DNA of 64,000 nt from Hyphomicrobiales bacterium. GTDB taxonomy: Bacteria > Pseudomonadota > Alphaproteobacteria > Rhizobiales > Rhizobiaceae. Below the pieces are notes generated by a model. That model was not told the DNA's origin, searched no databases, and was given only the letters and a program-made list of their open reading frames with translations. Location of the stretch: positions 1 through 64,000 of the forward strand of contig UCCS01000024.1 of the NCBI GenBank assembly GCA_900470965.1, read 5' to 3'. The position numbers were made by a program, and so were the translations under genes. Below, in pieces: positions 43,298 through 53,257 of this stretch (positions are counted from its first letter, which is position 1; each line of letters starts with the position of its first letter).

Positions 43298-45358
43298 ATG
43301 AGCCAGGCAAAATCCGCGAGCATCATGGATTCTCGCATTCTCATTCCGGCCGTGGGTGCTGCTTTCACCAAGCTCACCCCCCGCGCGCTTGCCAAAAACC
43401 CGGTCATGTTCGTCGTGGCTACGGTCTCGGCGCTGACCACCGTTCTGTTCCTACGCGACCTCGTCTCAGGCAACGGCAATCTCGCCTTCTCCTTCCAGAT
43501 CAACCTCTGGCTCTGGTTCACTGTGCTCTTTGCCAACTTCGCCGAGGCCGTCGCAGAAGGCCGTGGCAAGGCGCAGGCCGACTCGCTGCGCAAGGCCCGT
43601 ACCGAAACCCAGGCCAAGCTGCTGACCGCCAACAACGGTAGCGGCTATCGCATGGTGCCCGGCACGAGCCTGAAGGTCGGCGACCTCGTCCTCGTCGAGG
43701 CCGGCGATATCATCCCCTCGGACGGCGAAGTCGTCGAAGGTGTCGCCTCCGTCAACGAAGCGGCCATAACAGGCGAGTCCGCCCCTGTTATCCGTGAATC
43801 CGGCGGCGACCGCTCGGCCGTGACAGGCGGCACGCAGGTTCTTTCCGACTGGATCCGCGTCCGCATCACCGCTGCTGCCGGCTCCACCTTCATCGACCGC
43901 ATGATCGCGCTCGTCGAAGGCGCCGAACGCCAGAAGACGCCAAACGAAATCGCCCTCAATATCCTGCTTGCAGGCATGACGCTGATCTTCGTTCTCGCCA
44001 CGGCAACGATCCCGAGTTTTGCTGCCTATGCCGGCGGTTCGATCCCGATCATCGTGCTCGTCGCACTCTTCGTCACGCTGATCCCGACCACCATCGGCGC
44101 CCTGCTGTCGGCAATCGGCATCGCCGGCATGGACCGTCTCGTCCGCTTCAACGTGCTCGCCATGTCCGGCCGCGCCGTCGAAGCGGCCGGTGACGTCGAC
44201 ACGCTGCTGCTCGACAAGACCGGCACGATCACCCTCGGCAACCGCCAGGCCACCAGCTTCCGCCCGGTCCGCGGCATCTCAGAGCAGGATCTCGCCGATG
44301 CGGCCCAGCTTGCCTCGCTTGCCGACGAAACGCCTGAGGGACGCTCCATCGTCGTGCTCGCCAAGGAGAAATATGCAATCCGCGGCCGCGACATGGTGAG
44401 CCTGAAGGCCAGCTTCGTGCCCTTCACTGCCCAGACCCGCATGAGCGGTGTCGACCTTGACGGTTCGTCGATCCGAAAGGGTGCCGTCGATGCGGTGCTG
44501 GCTTACGTCAATGGCGATGCCTCCTCGAAGAATGGCGCTGAAGTCGTCCGCGAATTGCAGTCGATATCAGATGAGGTTTCCAAGGCCGGCGGCACACCGC
44601 TTGCTGTTGCCCGCGACGGCAAGCTGCTTGGCGTCATTCAACTCAAGGACATCGTCAAGGGCGGCATCCGCGAGCGCTTCACAGAGCTTCGCCGCATGGG
44701 CATCCGTACCGTGATGATCACCGGCGACAATCCGCTGACGGCGGCTGCCATCGCAGCAGAAGCCGGTGTCGACGACTTCCTCGCTCAGGCAACGCCTGAA
44801 ATGAAACTGGCGCTGATGCGCGAGGAACAGGCCAAGGGCAAGCTGGTCGCCATGTGTGGTGACGGCACCAACGACGCCCCTGCGCTTGCCCAGGCAGATG
44901 TCGGCGTCGCCATGAACACCGGCACGGTCGCAGCCCGCGAAGCCGGCAACATGGTCGACCTCGATAGCGACCCGACGAAGCTCATCGAGATCGTCGAAAT
45001 CGGCAAGCAGCTGCTGATGACCCGCGGTGCGCTGACGACCTTCTCGATCGCCAACGACATCGCCAAGTACTTCGCCATCATTCCGGCGATGTTCCTGACC
45101 TTCTACCCGCAGCTCGGCGTGCTCAACATCATGGGTCTCGCTACGCCGCAGAGCGCCATCCTGTCGGCGATCATCTTCAACGCGCTGATCATCATCGCGC
45201 TGATCCCGCTGTCGCTAAAGGGTGTCCGCTACCGCCCGATCGGTGCCGGTGCGCTGCTCTCCCGCAACCTGCTCATCTACGGCCTCGGCGGCATCATCGT
45301 CCCCTTCATCGGCATCAAGGCGATCGACATCGTCATCACCGCCGTCGGCCTCGCCTAA
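43298..45358 (+). CDS. kdpB: Potassium-transporting ATPase, ATP-hydrolysing subunit KdpB
   Basis: This 686-aa P-type (P1A) ATPase has the actuator motif TGES, the phosphorylation site DKTGT with Asp306, the nucleotide-binding [14 protein letters not shown] region, the hinge [20 protein letters not shown] and the late membrane helices. It couples ATP hydrolysis to K+ transport through KdpA. Length and motifs are normal. kdpC starts 12 bases downstream. Confidence 0.96.
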   Translation: MSQAKSASIMDSRILIPAVGAAFTKLTPRALAKNPVMFVVATVSALTTVLFLRDLVSGNGNLAFSFQINLWLWFTVLFANFAEAVAEGRGKAQADSLRKARTETQAKLLTANNGSGYRMVPGTSLKVGDLVLVEAGDIIPSDGEVVEGVASVNEAAITGESAPVIRESGGDRSAVTGGTQVLSDWIRVRITAAAGSTFIDRMIALVEGAERQKTPNEIALNILLAGMTLIFVLATATIPSFAAYAGGSIPIIVLVALFVTLIPTTIGALLSAIGIAGMDRLVRFNVLAMSGRAVEAAGDVDTLLLDKTGTITLGNRQATSFRPVRGISEQDLADAAQLASLADETPEGRSIVVLAKEKYAIRGRDMVSLKASFVPFTAQTRMSGVDLDGSSIRKGAVDAVLAYVNGDASSKNGAEVVRELQSISDEVSKAGGTPLAVARDGKLLGVIQLKDIVKGGIRERFTELRRMGIRTVMITGDNPLTAAAIAAEAGVDDFLAQATPEMKLALMREEQAKGKLVAMCGDGTNDAPALAQADVGVAMNTGTVAAREAGNMVDLDSDPTKLIEIVEIGKQLLMTRGALTTFSIANDIAKYFAIIPAMFLTFYPQLGVLNIMGLATPQSAILSAIIFNALIIIALIPLSLKGVRYRPIGAGALLSRNLLIYGLGGIIVPFIGIKAIDIVITAVGLA

Positions 45359-45370
45359 GGAGTAAAGTCC

Positions 45371-45940
45371 ATGTTGAAAGAACTTCGCCCGGCAATCGTC
45401 ATGATCGTTGCCACCACGGCCATCACCGGCCTCCTCTATCCGCTCGCCATGACGGGTGCCGCTCAGGCCATCTTCCCCTTCCAGGCAAATGGCAGCCTTG
45501 TTGAAAAGGACGGAAAGGTTATTGGCTCCACGCTGATCGGCCAGGCCTTTACCAGCGACAAGTATTTCCACGGCCGCCCGTCTGCCGCGGGTGACGGCTA
45601 CAATGCCGCTGCATCCTCCGGCTCCAACCTCGGCCCAACCAGCCAGAAGCTGATCGACCGCGTGAAAGGCGACTATGATGCGGCCAAGGCAGCCAACCCG
45701 AATGCCGAGGTTCCAGCCGACCTCGTCACCGCCTCGGGCAGCGGCCTCGACCCGCATATTTCGCCGGATGCCGCCTATTTCCAGGTGCCGCGTGTCGCCA
45801 AAGCCCGCGGTGTCGATGAAGCCAAGGTCAAGGCGCTGGTCGATGCGGCTGTCACAGGCCGCGAACTCGGCCTGCTCGGCGAGCCGACTGTCAATGTTCT
45901 GGCGTTGAACCAGAGCCTTGATGCTTCTATGACTCAGTAA
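45371..45940 (+). CDS. kdpC: Potassium-transporting ATPase, KdpC subunit
   Basis: This 189-aa protein has one N-terminal membrane helix ([20 protein letters not shown]) and a periplasmic domain with the conserved [30 protein letters not shown] and [20 protein letters not shown] segments. KdpC stabilises the KdpA-KdpB complex. It ends with [10 protein letters not shown], the usual KdpC C-terminal motif. A 64-base gap precedes kdpD. Confidence 0.95.
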   Translation: MLKELRPAIVMIVATTAITGLLYPLAMTGAAQAIFPFQANGSLVEKDGKVIGSTLIGQAFTSDKYFHGRPSAAGDGYNAAASSGSNLGPTSQKLIDRVKGDYDAAKAANPNAEVPADLVTASGSGLDPHISPDAAYFQVPRVAKARGVDEAKVKALVDAAVTGRELGLLGEPTVNVLALNQSLDASMTQ

Positions 45941-46004
45941 AGGTTGAGAGCCCCGGAGCGCGACAAGCGGGCCGGGGCTTGCTCGTGAAGAAAGACCGAA
46001 CCGC

Positions 46005-48716
46005 ATGCCAGACGACAACCGCGACCAGGCCGGCAGGCCCTCTCCCGATGCGCTTCTCGAAAAGGCTCGGGCGGAGTCGCGCGGGCGCCTGAAGATCTTC
46101 CTGGGCGCTGCACCCGGCGTCGGCAAGACCTATGAGATGCTGGTCTCGGGCCATGCCAAGATGGCCGATGGCCTCGACGTGGTGATCGGTGTCGTCGAAA
46201 CCCATGGCCGCAAGGAGACCGAGGCGCTGCTTGCCGGTTTCGAGATCGTTCCGCGTATGAAGATCGCGTATCGCGGCCAGTCGCTCGAAGAGATGGATCT
46301 CGATGCCATTCTCGCCCGCAAGCCCGATCTCGTTCTCGTCGACGAGCTCGCCCATACCAATGCCGAGGGCAGCCGCCATCCGAAGCGCTATCTCGATGTC
46401 AAGGAACTGCTCGACCGCGGCATCGATGTCTATTCGACGCTGAACATCCAGCATGTGGAGAGCCTGAACGACGTCGTTTCGCAGATCACCCGCATCCGGG
46501 TGCGCGAAACCGTGCCGGACTCTGTGATCGACATGGCTGATGATATCGAGATCATCGACCTGACACCCGACGACCTCATCAAGCGTCTTCACGATGGCAA
46601 GGTCTATGTGGCAAAGACCGCCGAGCGCGCGCTGACCAATTATTTCACGCCCGGCAACCTGACGGCGCTGCGCGAACTCGCCCTGCGCAAGACCGCCCAG
46701 CGCGTCGACGACCAGTTGCTGACCCATATGCAGGCGCATGCGATTTCCGGCCCGTGGGCCGCCGGCGAACGCGTGCTGGTGTCGATCGACGAGCATCCCC
46801 GCTCTGCCTCGCTCGTCCGCTATGCCTCGCGCATGGCCTCGCGCCTACGTGGCCCCTGGGCCGCCGTCTATATCGAAACCAATCGCTCCATCAATCTTTC
46901 GGAAACGCAGCGAGACACGATCGCAGCCACCTTGCGGCTTGCCGAACAGCTCGGCGGTGAAGCAATCACCATTCCCGGTCGCGAAGTGGCGGAAGAGCTG
47001 GTGCGGCACGCCACCGCCAACAACGTCACCCACATCGTCATCGGCGCCCCGAAGAAGCCGGCCTGGCGCGAGGGGTGGTGGAACCGTTCGACGACCGACG
47101 AGCTGATCCGGCGGGCCGGCGATATCAGCGTTCATGTCATTTCCGGAAACGAGAAAGACACGGCTTCGCAGCGCGGCGTCAAGGCGGCTCCGAGCGCGCC
47201 GACACTCAATTTCAGGGCCTATATCCTCTCGACAGCCTATGTCGCCGTTGCGCTGGCCGTCGGTGTGGTGCTCGACCAGGTTCTCGACGTACGCAATCTG
47301 GCGCTCGTCTTCCTAATGGCGGTGCTGACATCCGCGGTCATCCATGGCCTGAGGCCGGCGCTCTATACCTGTATCGTCAGTGCCCTCTCCTTCAACTTCT
47401 TCTTCCTGCCACCGCGCTATACCCTGACGATCAGCGATCCTGAAAGCGTGCTGGCGCTCTTCTTCTTCCTCGGCGTCGCCGTTATCGCCTCAAATCTCAC
47501 GGCGACGGTGCAGCGGCAGGCGGTCGCCGCCCGGCAGAGGGCGCGAACGACCGAAGACCTCTATCTCTTTTCCAAGAAGCTCGCCGGCACCGGCACGCTC
47601 GATGACGTTCTCTGGGCAACCGCCTTCCAGATCGCCTCGATGCTTAAGGTGCGCGTTGTTCTGCTTCTGCCGGAGGACAATTCCATCGCGGTCAAGGCCG
47701 GTTATCCGCCTGACGATACGCTCGACGACGCCGATATTGCCGCCGCCCGCTGGGCATGGGAGCATAATCATGCGGCCGGGCGGGGTGCCGATACTCTGCC
47801 CGGTGCCAAGCGCCTCTATGTACCGCTGCGCACCGGCCGCACCGCCGTCGGCGTCATCGGGCTGGACAGCGACCGCCGCGACGGCCCGCTGCTGACGCCC
47901 GAGCAGCAGCGTCTTCTGGACGCTCTTGCGGACCAGGCGGCACTCGCCATCGAGCGCGTTCAGCTCGTCGCCGATGTCGACCGCGCCAAGCTTGCGGCGG
48001 AAGCTGACCGTCTGCGGTCAGCCCTGCTGACTTCGATCTCGCATGATCTGAAGACGCCGCTTGCGGCGATCCTCGGCGCGTCCGGCACACTGCGCGACTA
48101 TTTCGATTCCATGCCGGCGGAGGACCGCACCGACCTTCTGTCGACCGTCGTCGATGAATCCGAGCGCCTCAACCGCTTCATCGCAAACCTGCTCGACATG
48201 ACGAAAATCGAATCCGGTGCTATGGAACCGAATTATGCACTGCACTATACCGGCGATATCGCCGGCAGTGCCTTGCGCCGCGCCACCAAGATCCTCGACC
48301 ATCACAGGACGGAGATGACGATCGCTGCCGACCTGCCCATGGTTCGCGTCGATCCTGTTCTCTTCGAACAGGTCCTCTTCAATCTGCTCGACAATGCCGC
48401 CAAATACGCGCCCGAGGGTTCCGTCATCCGCATCGAGGGTTGGGCGGATGCCGATAATGTCGTCGTACAGGTCTCCGACGAAGGCCCGGGCATTCCCCCT
48501 GCAGACCTTACCCGTGTCTTCGACACCTTCTACCGCGTGCGCAAGGGCGATCAGGTACGCGCCGGCACCGGCCTTGGCCTCTCCATATGCCGGGGCTTCA
48601 TCGAGGCGATGGGCGGGACGATCACCGCCGGCAACCGGACCGACCGGTCCGGCGCTGTATTCACCATCCGCCTCCCCAAACCGAATGACATTCCCAAACT
48701 GGATGAACTCAAATGA
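46005..48716 (+). CDS. kdpD: Sensor histidine kinase KdpD
   Basis: This 903-aa membrane kinase senses K+ limitation. In order it has the N-terminal KdpD domain with Walker-like GAAPGVGKTYEML and DELAHTN (about 10-220), a USP domain (about 250-375), four membrane segments near 400-500 (DUF4118), a GAF region (about 520-650), the HisKA dimer with ISHDLKTPLAAILGASG (His680) and an ATPase with NLLDNAAKYAPEGS and GTGLGLSICRG. It phosphorylates KdpE. The last four bases overlap kdpE (ATGA), typical of two-component pairs. Confidence 0.95.
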   Translation: MPDDNRDQAGRPSPDALLEKARAESRGRLKIFLGAAPGVGKTYEMLVSGHAKMADGLDVVIGVVETHGRKETEALLAGFEIVPRMKIAYRGQSLEEMDLDAILARKPDLVLVDELAHTNAEGSRHPKRYLDVKELLDRGIDVYSTLNIQHVESLNDVVSQITRIRVRETVPDSVIDMADDIEIIDLTPDDLIKRLHDGKVYVAKTAERALTNYFTPGNLTALRELALRKTAQRVDDQLLTHMQAHAISGPWAAGERVLVSIDEHPRSASLVRYASRMASRLRGPWAAVYIETNRSINLSETQRDTIAATLRLAEQLGGEAITIPGREVAEELVRHATANNVTHIVIGAPKKPAWREGWWNRSTTDELIRRAGDISVHVISGNEKDTASQRGVKAAPSAPTLNFRAYILSTAYVAVALAVGVVLDQVLDVRNLALVFLMAVLTSAVIHGLRPALYTCIVSALSFNFFFLPPRYTLTISDPESVLALFFFLGVAVIASNLTATVQRQAVAARQRARTTEDLYLFSKKLAGTGTLDDVLWATAFQIASMLKVRVVLLLPEDNSIAVKAGYPPDDTLDDADIAAARWAWEHNHAAGRGADTLPGAKRLYVPLRTGRTAVGVIGLDSDRRDGPLLTPEQQRLLDALADQAALAIERVQLVADVDRAKLAAEADRLRSALLTSISHDLKTPLAAILGASGTLRDYFDSMPAEDRTDLLSTVVDESERLNRFIANLLDMTKIESGAMEPNYALHYTGDIAGSALRRATKILDHHRTEMTIAADLPMVRVDPVLFEQVLFNLLDNAAKYAPEGSVIRIEGWADADNVVVQVSDEGPGIPPADLTRVFDTFYRVRKGDQVRAGTGLGLSICRGFIEAMGGTITAGNRTDRSGAVFTIRLPKPNDIPKLDELK

Positions 48717-49405
48717 CCGGTTCAGCCGTCAAGATTCTCGTCGTCGACGACGAGCCCCCGATCCGCAAGCTCTTACGCGTCGGCCTCACCGCGCAGGGCT
48801 ATGAAGTGCATGAAGCGCCGAATGCCGGTGCGGCTCGTCAGTCCGTCAAGGACGACCAGCCCGATCTCATCGTGCTCGATCTCGGCCTTCCCGACATGCC
48901 GGGCCATGACCTTTTGCAGGAATGGCGCGAGGATGGGCTCACCATGCCTGTCGTCATCCTGTCGAGCCGCACCGACGAGGCCGGCATCGTCAAGGCGCTG
49001 GAAAGCGGTGCCGACGACTATGTAACCAAGCCCTTCGGCGTCAACGAACTCGGTGCCCGTATCCGCGTGGCGCTGCGCCACCGGCTCCAGCAGCAGGGCG
49101 AAAAGGCGATCTTCCAGACGGGCGGTCTGTCGATCGATCTCGTCAAGCGCATCGTCAAGGTCGACGGCAGGGAGATCAAGCTGTCGCCGAAGGAATACGA
49201 CATCCTGCGCGTACTCGCCCAGCATGCCGGCAAGGTGCTGACACATCAATTTCTTCTGAAACAGGTATGGGGGCCGGCGGCGGACGTGCAGTATCTGCGC
49301 GTCTATGTGCGCCAGCTGCGGCAAAAGGTCGAGCAGATTCCCGACCAGCCACACTATATCACCACCGAGACCGGCGTCGGCTATCGGCTCCGTGAACCTG
49401 ACTGA
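48713..49405 (+). CDS. kdpE: Response regulator KdpE
   Basis: This 230-aa OmpR-type regulator has a receiver domain with acidic pocket VDDEPP, phosphorylated Asp56 in LIVLDLGLP and the conserved lysine in YVTKPFG. The winged-helix DNA-binding domain contains LSPKEYDILRVLAQHAGKVL and YLRVYVRQLRQKVE. It activates the kdp operon when phosphorylated by KdpD. It overlaps kdpD by four bases and is followed 29 bases later by the EIIA-Ntr gene. Confidence 0.95.
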   Translation: MTGSAVKILVVDDEPPIRKLLRVGLTAQGYEVHEAPNAGAARQSVKDDQPDLIVLDLGLPDMPGHDLLQEWREDGLTMPVVILSSRTDEAGIVKALESGADDYVTKPFGVNELGARIRVALRHRLQQQGEKAIFQTGGLSIDLVKRIVKVDGREIKLSPKEYDILRVLAQHAGKVLTHQFLLKQVWGPAADVQYLRVYVRQLRQKVEQIPDQPHYITTETGVGYRLREPD

Positions 49406-49434
49406 TACCTGCCGAAAACAGCATCGAGAATGAA

Positions 49435-49890
49435 ATGAACCTCTCTAATATCATCCGGCCGGAGCACACCTTCATCGGCCTGTCGGTGACGACCAAGTGG
49501 CGCGCGCTGCAGGCGATTTCCGAAAAGGCCGGCAACGCCTTCGGCATTGACGGCCAAACCGTGCTGAAAGCGCTCGAATCGCGGGAGAAGCTCGGCTCCA
49601 CCGGCATCGGCAACGGCATCGCCGTTCCACATGCGGCGATCGACGGCATGACGAGCCCGCGCGGTCTCTTGATCCGCTTCGCCCAGCCGCTGGATTTCGA
49701 TGCGATCGACGATATCCCGACGGACATCGCCTTCGTACTGCTCTTCGGGGAAAATAATCGCGGGGAATATCTGAACGTGCTTGCCGCTATCGCCCGCAGG
49801 CTTCAATCGGAAGGCGTCCTGGCGGCCATGCGCAAGGCCAGAAGTGTCGATGAATTCTACTCGGATTTCATCGCGGATTCACGCGTGTAG
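49435..49890 (+). CDS. ptsN: PTS EIIA-Ntr-type regulatory phosphotransferase protein
   Basis: This 151-aa EIIA domain of the nitrogen PTS has the phospho-accepting histidine His66 in the conserved GIAVPHAAI, preceded by LGSTGIGNG. It has no EIIB or EIIC partner here. In enterobacteria unphosphorylated EIIA-Ntr binds KdpD and stimulates kdp expression, and rhizobia carry more than one ptsN gene. Placement directly after kdpDE suggests this copy serves potassium control. It is probably a second ptsN; the usual rpoN-linked copy is not in the window. Confidence 0.87.
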   Translation: MNLSNIIRPEHTFIGLSVTTKWRALQAISEKAGNAFGIDGQTVLKALESREKLGSTGIGNGIAVPHAAIDGMTSPRGLLIRFAQPLDFDAIDDIPTDIAFVLLFGENNRGEYLNVLAAIARRLQSEGVLAAMRKARSVDEFYSDFIADSRV

Positions 49891-49903
49891 GAGAAAATCC
49901 CCT

Positions 49904-49945
49904 CTCGACCTTCTCCCCGCCGTAGCGGGGGGAAGGCAAATCGAG
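49904..49945. repeat. Palindromic repeat after the ptsN-like gene
   Basis: CCTTCTCCCCGC-cgta-GCGGGGGGAAGG is a long hairpin (one mismatch in 12 bp), flanked by CTCGA and TCGAG that extend the palindrome. This GC-rich type is found many times between genes in rhizobia, by recollection. Copy number cannot be checked within one window; no second copy was seen here. Confidence 0.5.
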
Positions 49946-49948
49946 AAC

Positions 49949-49975
49949 AAGGGGCCTCTTCGGCCCCTTTTTATT
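49949..49975. terminator. Intrinsic terminator between the ptsN-like and porin genes
   Basis: AAGGGGCC-tcttc-GGCCCCTT is an 8-bp perfect stem followed by TTTATTATT on the plus strand. It ends just before the stop of the convergent porin gene, so it may serve both genes. Confidence 0.8.
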
Positions 49976-49976
49976 A

Positions 49977-51011
49977 TTAGAAGTCGCGCTGGAGACGCAG
50001 GAAGCCGAAGGTTTCGTCGTCGCCGTCTTCTTCGTCGTGGTACTGAAGGCTGAGCTTGCTGCGCAGATTTTCAACGATCTGGTAGTCGACGGTCACGCCG
50101 GTCGTGTAGGCGCTGCCGCCACTGAAGCCCTTGCCGTCGGCATCGAGATCGATCTTGTCGAAGTACTGGAAGGCCGGGGTAACGGCCCACTTGTCGGTGA
50201 GCTTCACCTTGTACTCGGCAGCGATCGTCCATTCGGACTCTTCGTAGTAGTAGTTGGCGCCGCTGGCCCAGATGCCAGCGAGGCCGAGGGTGCCGGGGCC
50301 GATGTCGGCATACAAGATTGCGCGGATGGCGCCTTCTTCGTTGTCGGAATCGTAGCTACCGAGCAGGTAGCCGCTGAATGCGCCGCTCTTGAAGGAAACC
50401 TGGGATGCAACGCCGAAGTTGTTCGGACCTTCGCCCGGCTTCTCGGCATAGGCTTCTTCAAGTTCATCGATTGAGATACCGGCCGCGAAGTTGTCGGTCT
50501 CGTACTGATAGCGGATCGAGTTGTGGGTCGTCTCGTTGCTCGAGAGCGTGTCCGTCTCACCGCTCAGATCGTCATCCCACCAGCTGTACTGCTTACCAAC
50601 ACGGAAGCCGGCGATATCAATGTAGCCTTCGTCGAGCGTGGTGGTCTGGTTGGTGGCGTTGTCAGCGTTGGTACGCAGCGTGATAACGCCCGTGAGCGTG
50701 CCGTACTCGGTGTCGTTCTTGGTCTGGAAGGTGACCTGACCACGGGTAACGGCATCCCAGTCGGAGTCGTTCGGGTTGGTTGCGGAGGCGCCGGCGTTTT
50801 GGCCAAAGTTAGCCTGGAAACGGATGTAACCGCTAATCTGAAGGCAGGTTTCGGTGCCCGGGATGTAGAAGTAGCCAGTCCCGTAGGCGTCGCAAACGCG
50901 AACATATTCTACGGGCTCCGGCTCGGCTGCGACGATAGCGTCGGCTGCATGTGCTCCGGAAACCGCTGCAAGGGCGGCGACAGAGCCAAGAAGGATAGTT
51001 TTAATAGACAT
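49977..51011 (-). CDS. Outer-membrane porin (RopA type)
   Basis: This 344-aa porin of the alphaproteobacterial porin_2 family has a signal peptide to residue 22 (ending SGAHA). It begins ADAIVAAEPEPVEYVRVCDA and carries the family marker YIPGTETCLQISGYIRFQAN. Two cysteines flank that region. The rest has alternating beta-strand patterns and ends FGFLRLQRDF with a terminal Phe for barrel assembly. It forms a general diffusion channel. It is monocistronic, with a 354-base upstream region shared with the sulfate operon. Confidence 0.92.
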   Translation of the reverse strand: MSIKTILLGSVAALAAVSGAHAADAIVAAEPEPVEYVRVCDAYGTGYFYIPGTETCLQISGYIRFQANFGQNAGASATNPNDSDWDAVTRGQVTFQTKNDTEYGTLTGVITLRTNADNATNQTTTLDEGYIDIAGFRVGKQYSWWDDDLSGETDTLSSNETTHNSIRYQYETDNFAAGISIDELEEAYAEKPGEGPNNFGVASQVSFKSGAFSGYLLGSYDSDNEEGAIRAILYADIGPGTLGLAGIWASGANYYYEESEWTIAAEYKVKLTDKWAVTPAFQYFDKIDLDADGKGFSGGSAYTTGVTVDYQIVENLRSKLSLQYHDEEDGDDETFGFLRLQRDF

Positions 51012-51365
51012 CAGAAAGACCTTTTACGGTTTGAAAGAGGCGAGCAGTGCTTCAAGGACACCCCCACCATCGGTCGCCGAATCCCAACGACCGAAATCCA
51101 TGTAGGCACTCGAAAACGTCAGTGCTGCAAAAGATGACTAAAAATCGACACACCAATGCCACTTTCAGGATCGAACTGTGGCAGAAAAATCACGACTGTG
51201 GCGTGGCGCCTTAATTGGCCGCGGCCAACTGACAGCACGTCCCATTCGCAATCACCCGCTGAAAATGGGATGGCTTTCTAAGGTTGGTCCCCGGAACCGG
51301 AACAATCTTCGTTTCATTATACGACCTAGTTGATAGAGTTTAGCGCATAACCACGGAGGGTTCCC
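51012..51365. other. Divergent promoter region between the porin and sulfate-binding genes
   Basis: No open frame with a ribosome binding site was seen. The 14-bp perfect palindrome TTGGCCG-CGGCCAA lies at 51215-51228. The last 60 bases before sbp are AT-rich (TTTCATTATACGACC) and likely hold its promoter. No clear CysB-like site could be defined. Confidence 0.5.
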
Positions 51366-52391
51366 ATGCAGACTTTAAGGCTCACCCGGCTCATCGCGGC
51401 CGCGGTCATGGCAGGCAGCTTTGCGATCGGCAGCGTCGCACCGGCCTTCGCCGACCAGACGCTTCTGAACGTGTCCTATGATCCGACACGCGAATTGTAT
51501 AAGGATTTCAACGCCGCCTTCGCCGCAAAGTGGAAAGCCGACACCGGCGAAGCCGTAACGATCCAGGCCTCTCATGGTGGTTCCGGCGCCCAGGCGCGCT
51601 CGGTCATCGACGGCCTTGATGCCGACGTCGTGACCCTCGCTCTCGAAGGCGATATCAACGCGATCGCCAAGGCGACGGGAAAGATCCCGGCTGACTGGAA
51701 GACCAAGTTCCCGAATAATTCGACCCCCTACACTTCGACGATCGTCTTCCTCGTGCGCAAGGGCAACCCAAAGGGCATCAAGGATTGGAGCGATCTGATC
51801 AAGGACGACGTGCAGGTCATCACGCCGAACCCGAAGACCTCCGGCGGCGCTCGCTGGAACTTCCTTGCGGCCTGGGCATGGGCCAAGCAGGCGAACGGCG
51901 GTGACGAAGCCAAGGCGCAGGATTATGTGACCAAACTCCTGCAGCACGTTCCGGTTCTCGACAGCGGCGCACGTGGCGCTACGACCACCTTTGTCCAGCG
52001 CGGCCTCGGCGATGTGCTGCTCGCCTGGGAAAACGAAGCCTATCTCTCGCTCGAGGAACTCGGCCCCGACCAGTTCGAGATCGTGACCCCCGCCTTCTCG
52101 ATTCGCGCCGATCCGCCTGTCGCAATCGTCGATGGCAACGTCGACAAGAAGGGCACCCGCAAGGTCGCGGAAGCCTATCTGAACTACCTTTATTCGGATG
52201 AAGGCCAGAAGATCGCGGCAAAGCATTATTACCGCCCGATCAAGCCGGAAGCAGCCGATCCGGCTGATATTGCCCGCTTCCCGAAGCTGACGCTCGCCAC
52301 GATTGACGACTTCGGCGGCTGGAAGGATGCACAGCCGAAATTCTTCGGCGACGGCGGCGTATTTGACCAGATCTACAAGCCTGCCCAATAA
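51366..52391 (+). CDS. sbp: Sulfate ABC transporter, periplasmic sulfate-binding protein
   Basis: This 341-aa protein has a signal peptide to about residue 29 (ending APAFA). Its mature sequence is typical of sulfate/thiosulfate-binding proteins: [60 protein letters not shown] and a C-terminal FAKVTLA-like [15 protein letters not shown]. It binds sulfate and delivers it to CysT/CysW. GGAGGG lies before ATG 51366. It is the first gene of sbp-cysT-cysW-cysA. Confidence 0.94.
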   Translation: MQTLRLTRLIAAAVMAGSFAIGSVAPAFADQTLLNVSYDPTRELYKDFNAAFAAKWKADTGEAVTIQASHGGSGAQARSVIDGLDADVVTLALEGDINAIAKATGKIPADWKTKFPNNSTPYTSTIVFLVRKGNPKGIKDWSDLIKDDVQVITPNPKTSGGARWNFLAAWAWAKQANGGDEAKAQDYVTKLLQHVPVLDSGARGATTTFVQRGLGDVLLAWENEAYLSLEELGPDQFEIVTPAFSIRADPPVAIVDGNVDKKGTRKVAEAYLNYLYSDEGQKIAAKHYYRPIKPEAADPADIARFPKLTLATIDDFGGWKDAQPKFFGDGGVFDQIYKPAQ

Positions 52392-52399
52392 TAGGTCTT

Positions 52400-53257
52400 A
52401 TGAGCGCACATAACCCCACACGGTGGCGGTTCAAGCGGCCGAGCGTCATTCCGGGTTTCGGACTGGCGCTCGGCCTTACCTTGATCTGGCTTACCCTCAT
52501 CGTCCTTATCCCGCTGTCCGGCCTTGCCTGGCGGTCGAGCACGCTCGGCTGGGAGAAGTTCTTCGGCATTGCATTCGACCAGCGAACGCTGAGCGCGCTG
52601 CGCATCAGCTTCGGCTGCGCCTTCATCGCCGCCTGTCTCAATGTCGTCTTTGGCGTCATCCTTGCCTGGGTCCTGGTTCGCTACCGGTTCCCCGGCAAAC
52701 GCATTATCGACGCCATGGTGGACCTGCCCTTCGCCCTGCCGACGGCTGTCGCCGGCATCGCACTGACAACCCTCTATGCTCCGAACGGCTGGGTCGGGCA
52801 GTTCCTGACGCCACTCGGCATCAAGATCGCCTTCACACCGGCCGGTATCGTCGTCGCCCTCATCTTCGTCGGCCTGCCCTTCATCGTGCGAACGGTCCAG
52901 CCGGTTATGGAAGAGATCGACAAGGAAGTGGAGGAGGCTGCCGCCACGCTCGGTGCCAATCGTTTCCAGACAATCGCACGCGTGCTGCTACCGGGCCTTG
53001 CACCCGCAGTACTGACGGGCTTCGCCCTTGCCTTCGCCCGTGCCGTCGGTGAATACGGCTCGGTCATCTTCATTGCCGGCAACCTGCCATTCAAATCGGA
53101 GATCGCCCCGCTGCTAATCGTCATCAAGCTCGAAGAGTATAATTACGCGGCCGCAACGGGTATTGCTGCTATAATGCTGATCATCTCCTTTACGATGCTG
53201 CTCGTCATCAATCTCATCCAGAGCTGGAGCAGGCGGAGGTACGGTTATGGCGTCTGA
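52400..53257 (+). CDS. cysT: Sulfate ABC transporter, permease CysT (CysU)
   Basis: This 285-aa inner-membrane permease has six or so hydrophobic segments and the ABC coupling motif EEAAATLGANRFQTIARVLL. The segment FALPTAVAGIALTTLYAPNG is strongly conserved in CysT. It starts eight bases after sbp and overlaps cysW by 11 bases. Confidence 0.94.
   Translation: MSAHNPTRWRFKRPSVIPGFGLALGLTLIWLTLIVLIPLSGLAWRSSTLGWEKFFGIAFDQRTLSALRISFGCAFIAACLNVVFGVILAWVLVRYRFPGKRIIDAMVDLPFALPTAVAGIALTTLYAPNGWVGQFLTPLGIKIAFTPAGIVVALIFVGLPFIVRTVQPVMEEIDKEVEEAAATLGANRFQTIARVLLPGLAPAVLTGFALAFARAVGEYGSVIFIAGNLPFKSEIAPLLIVIKLEEYNYAAATGIAAIMLIISFTMLLVINLIQSWSRRRYGYGV

Noticed and set aside
51215..51228. TTGGCCGCGGCCAA palindrome as a sulfur-regulator site
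   Set aside because: It does not match any regulator site I can name, and short GC palindromes are frequent; kept only as part of the promoter-region note.
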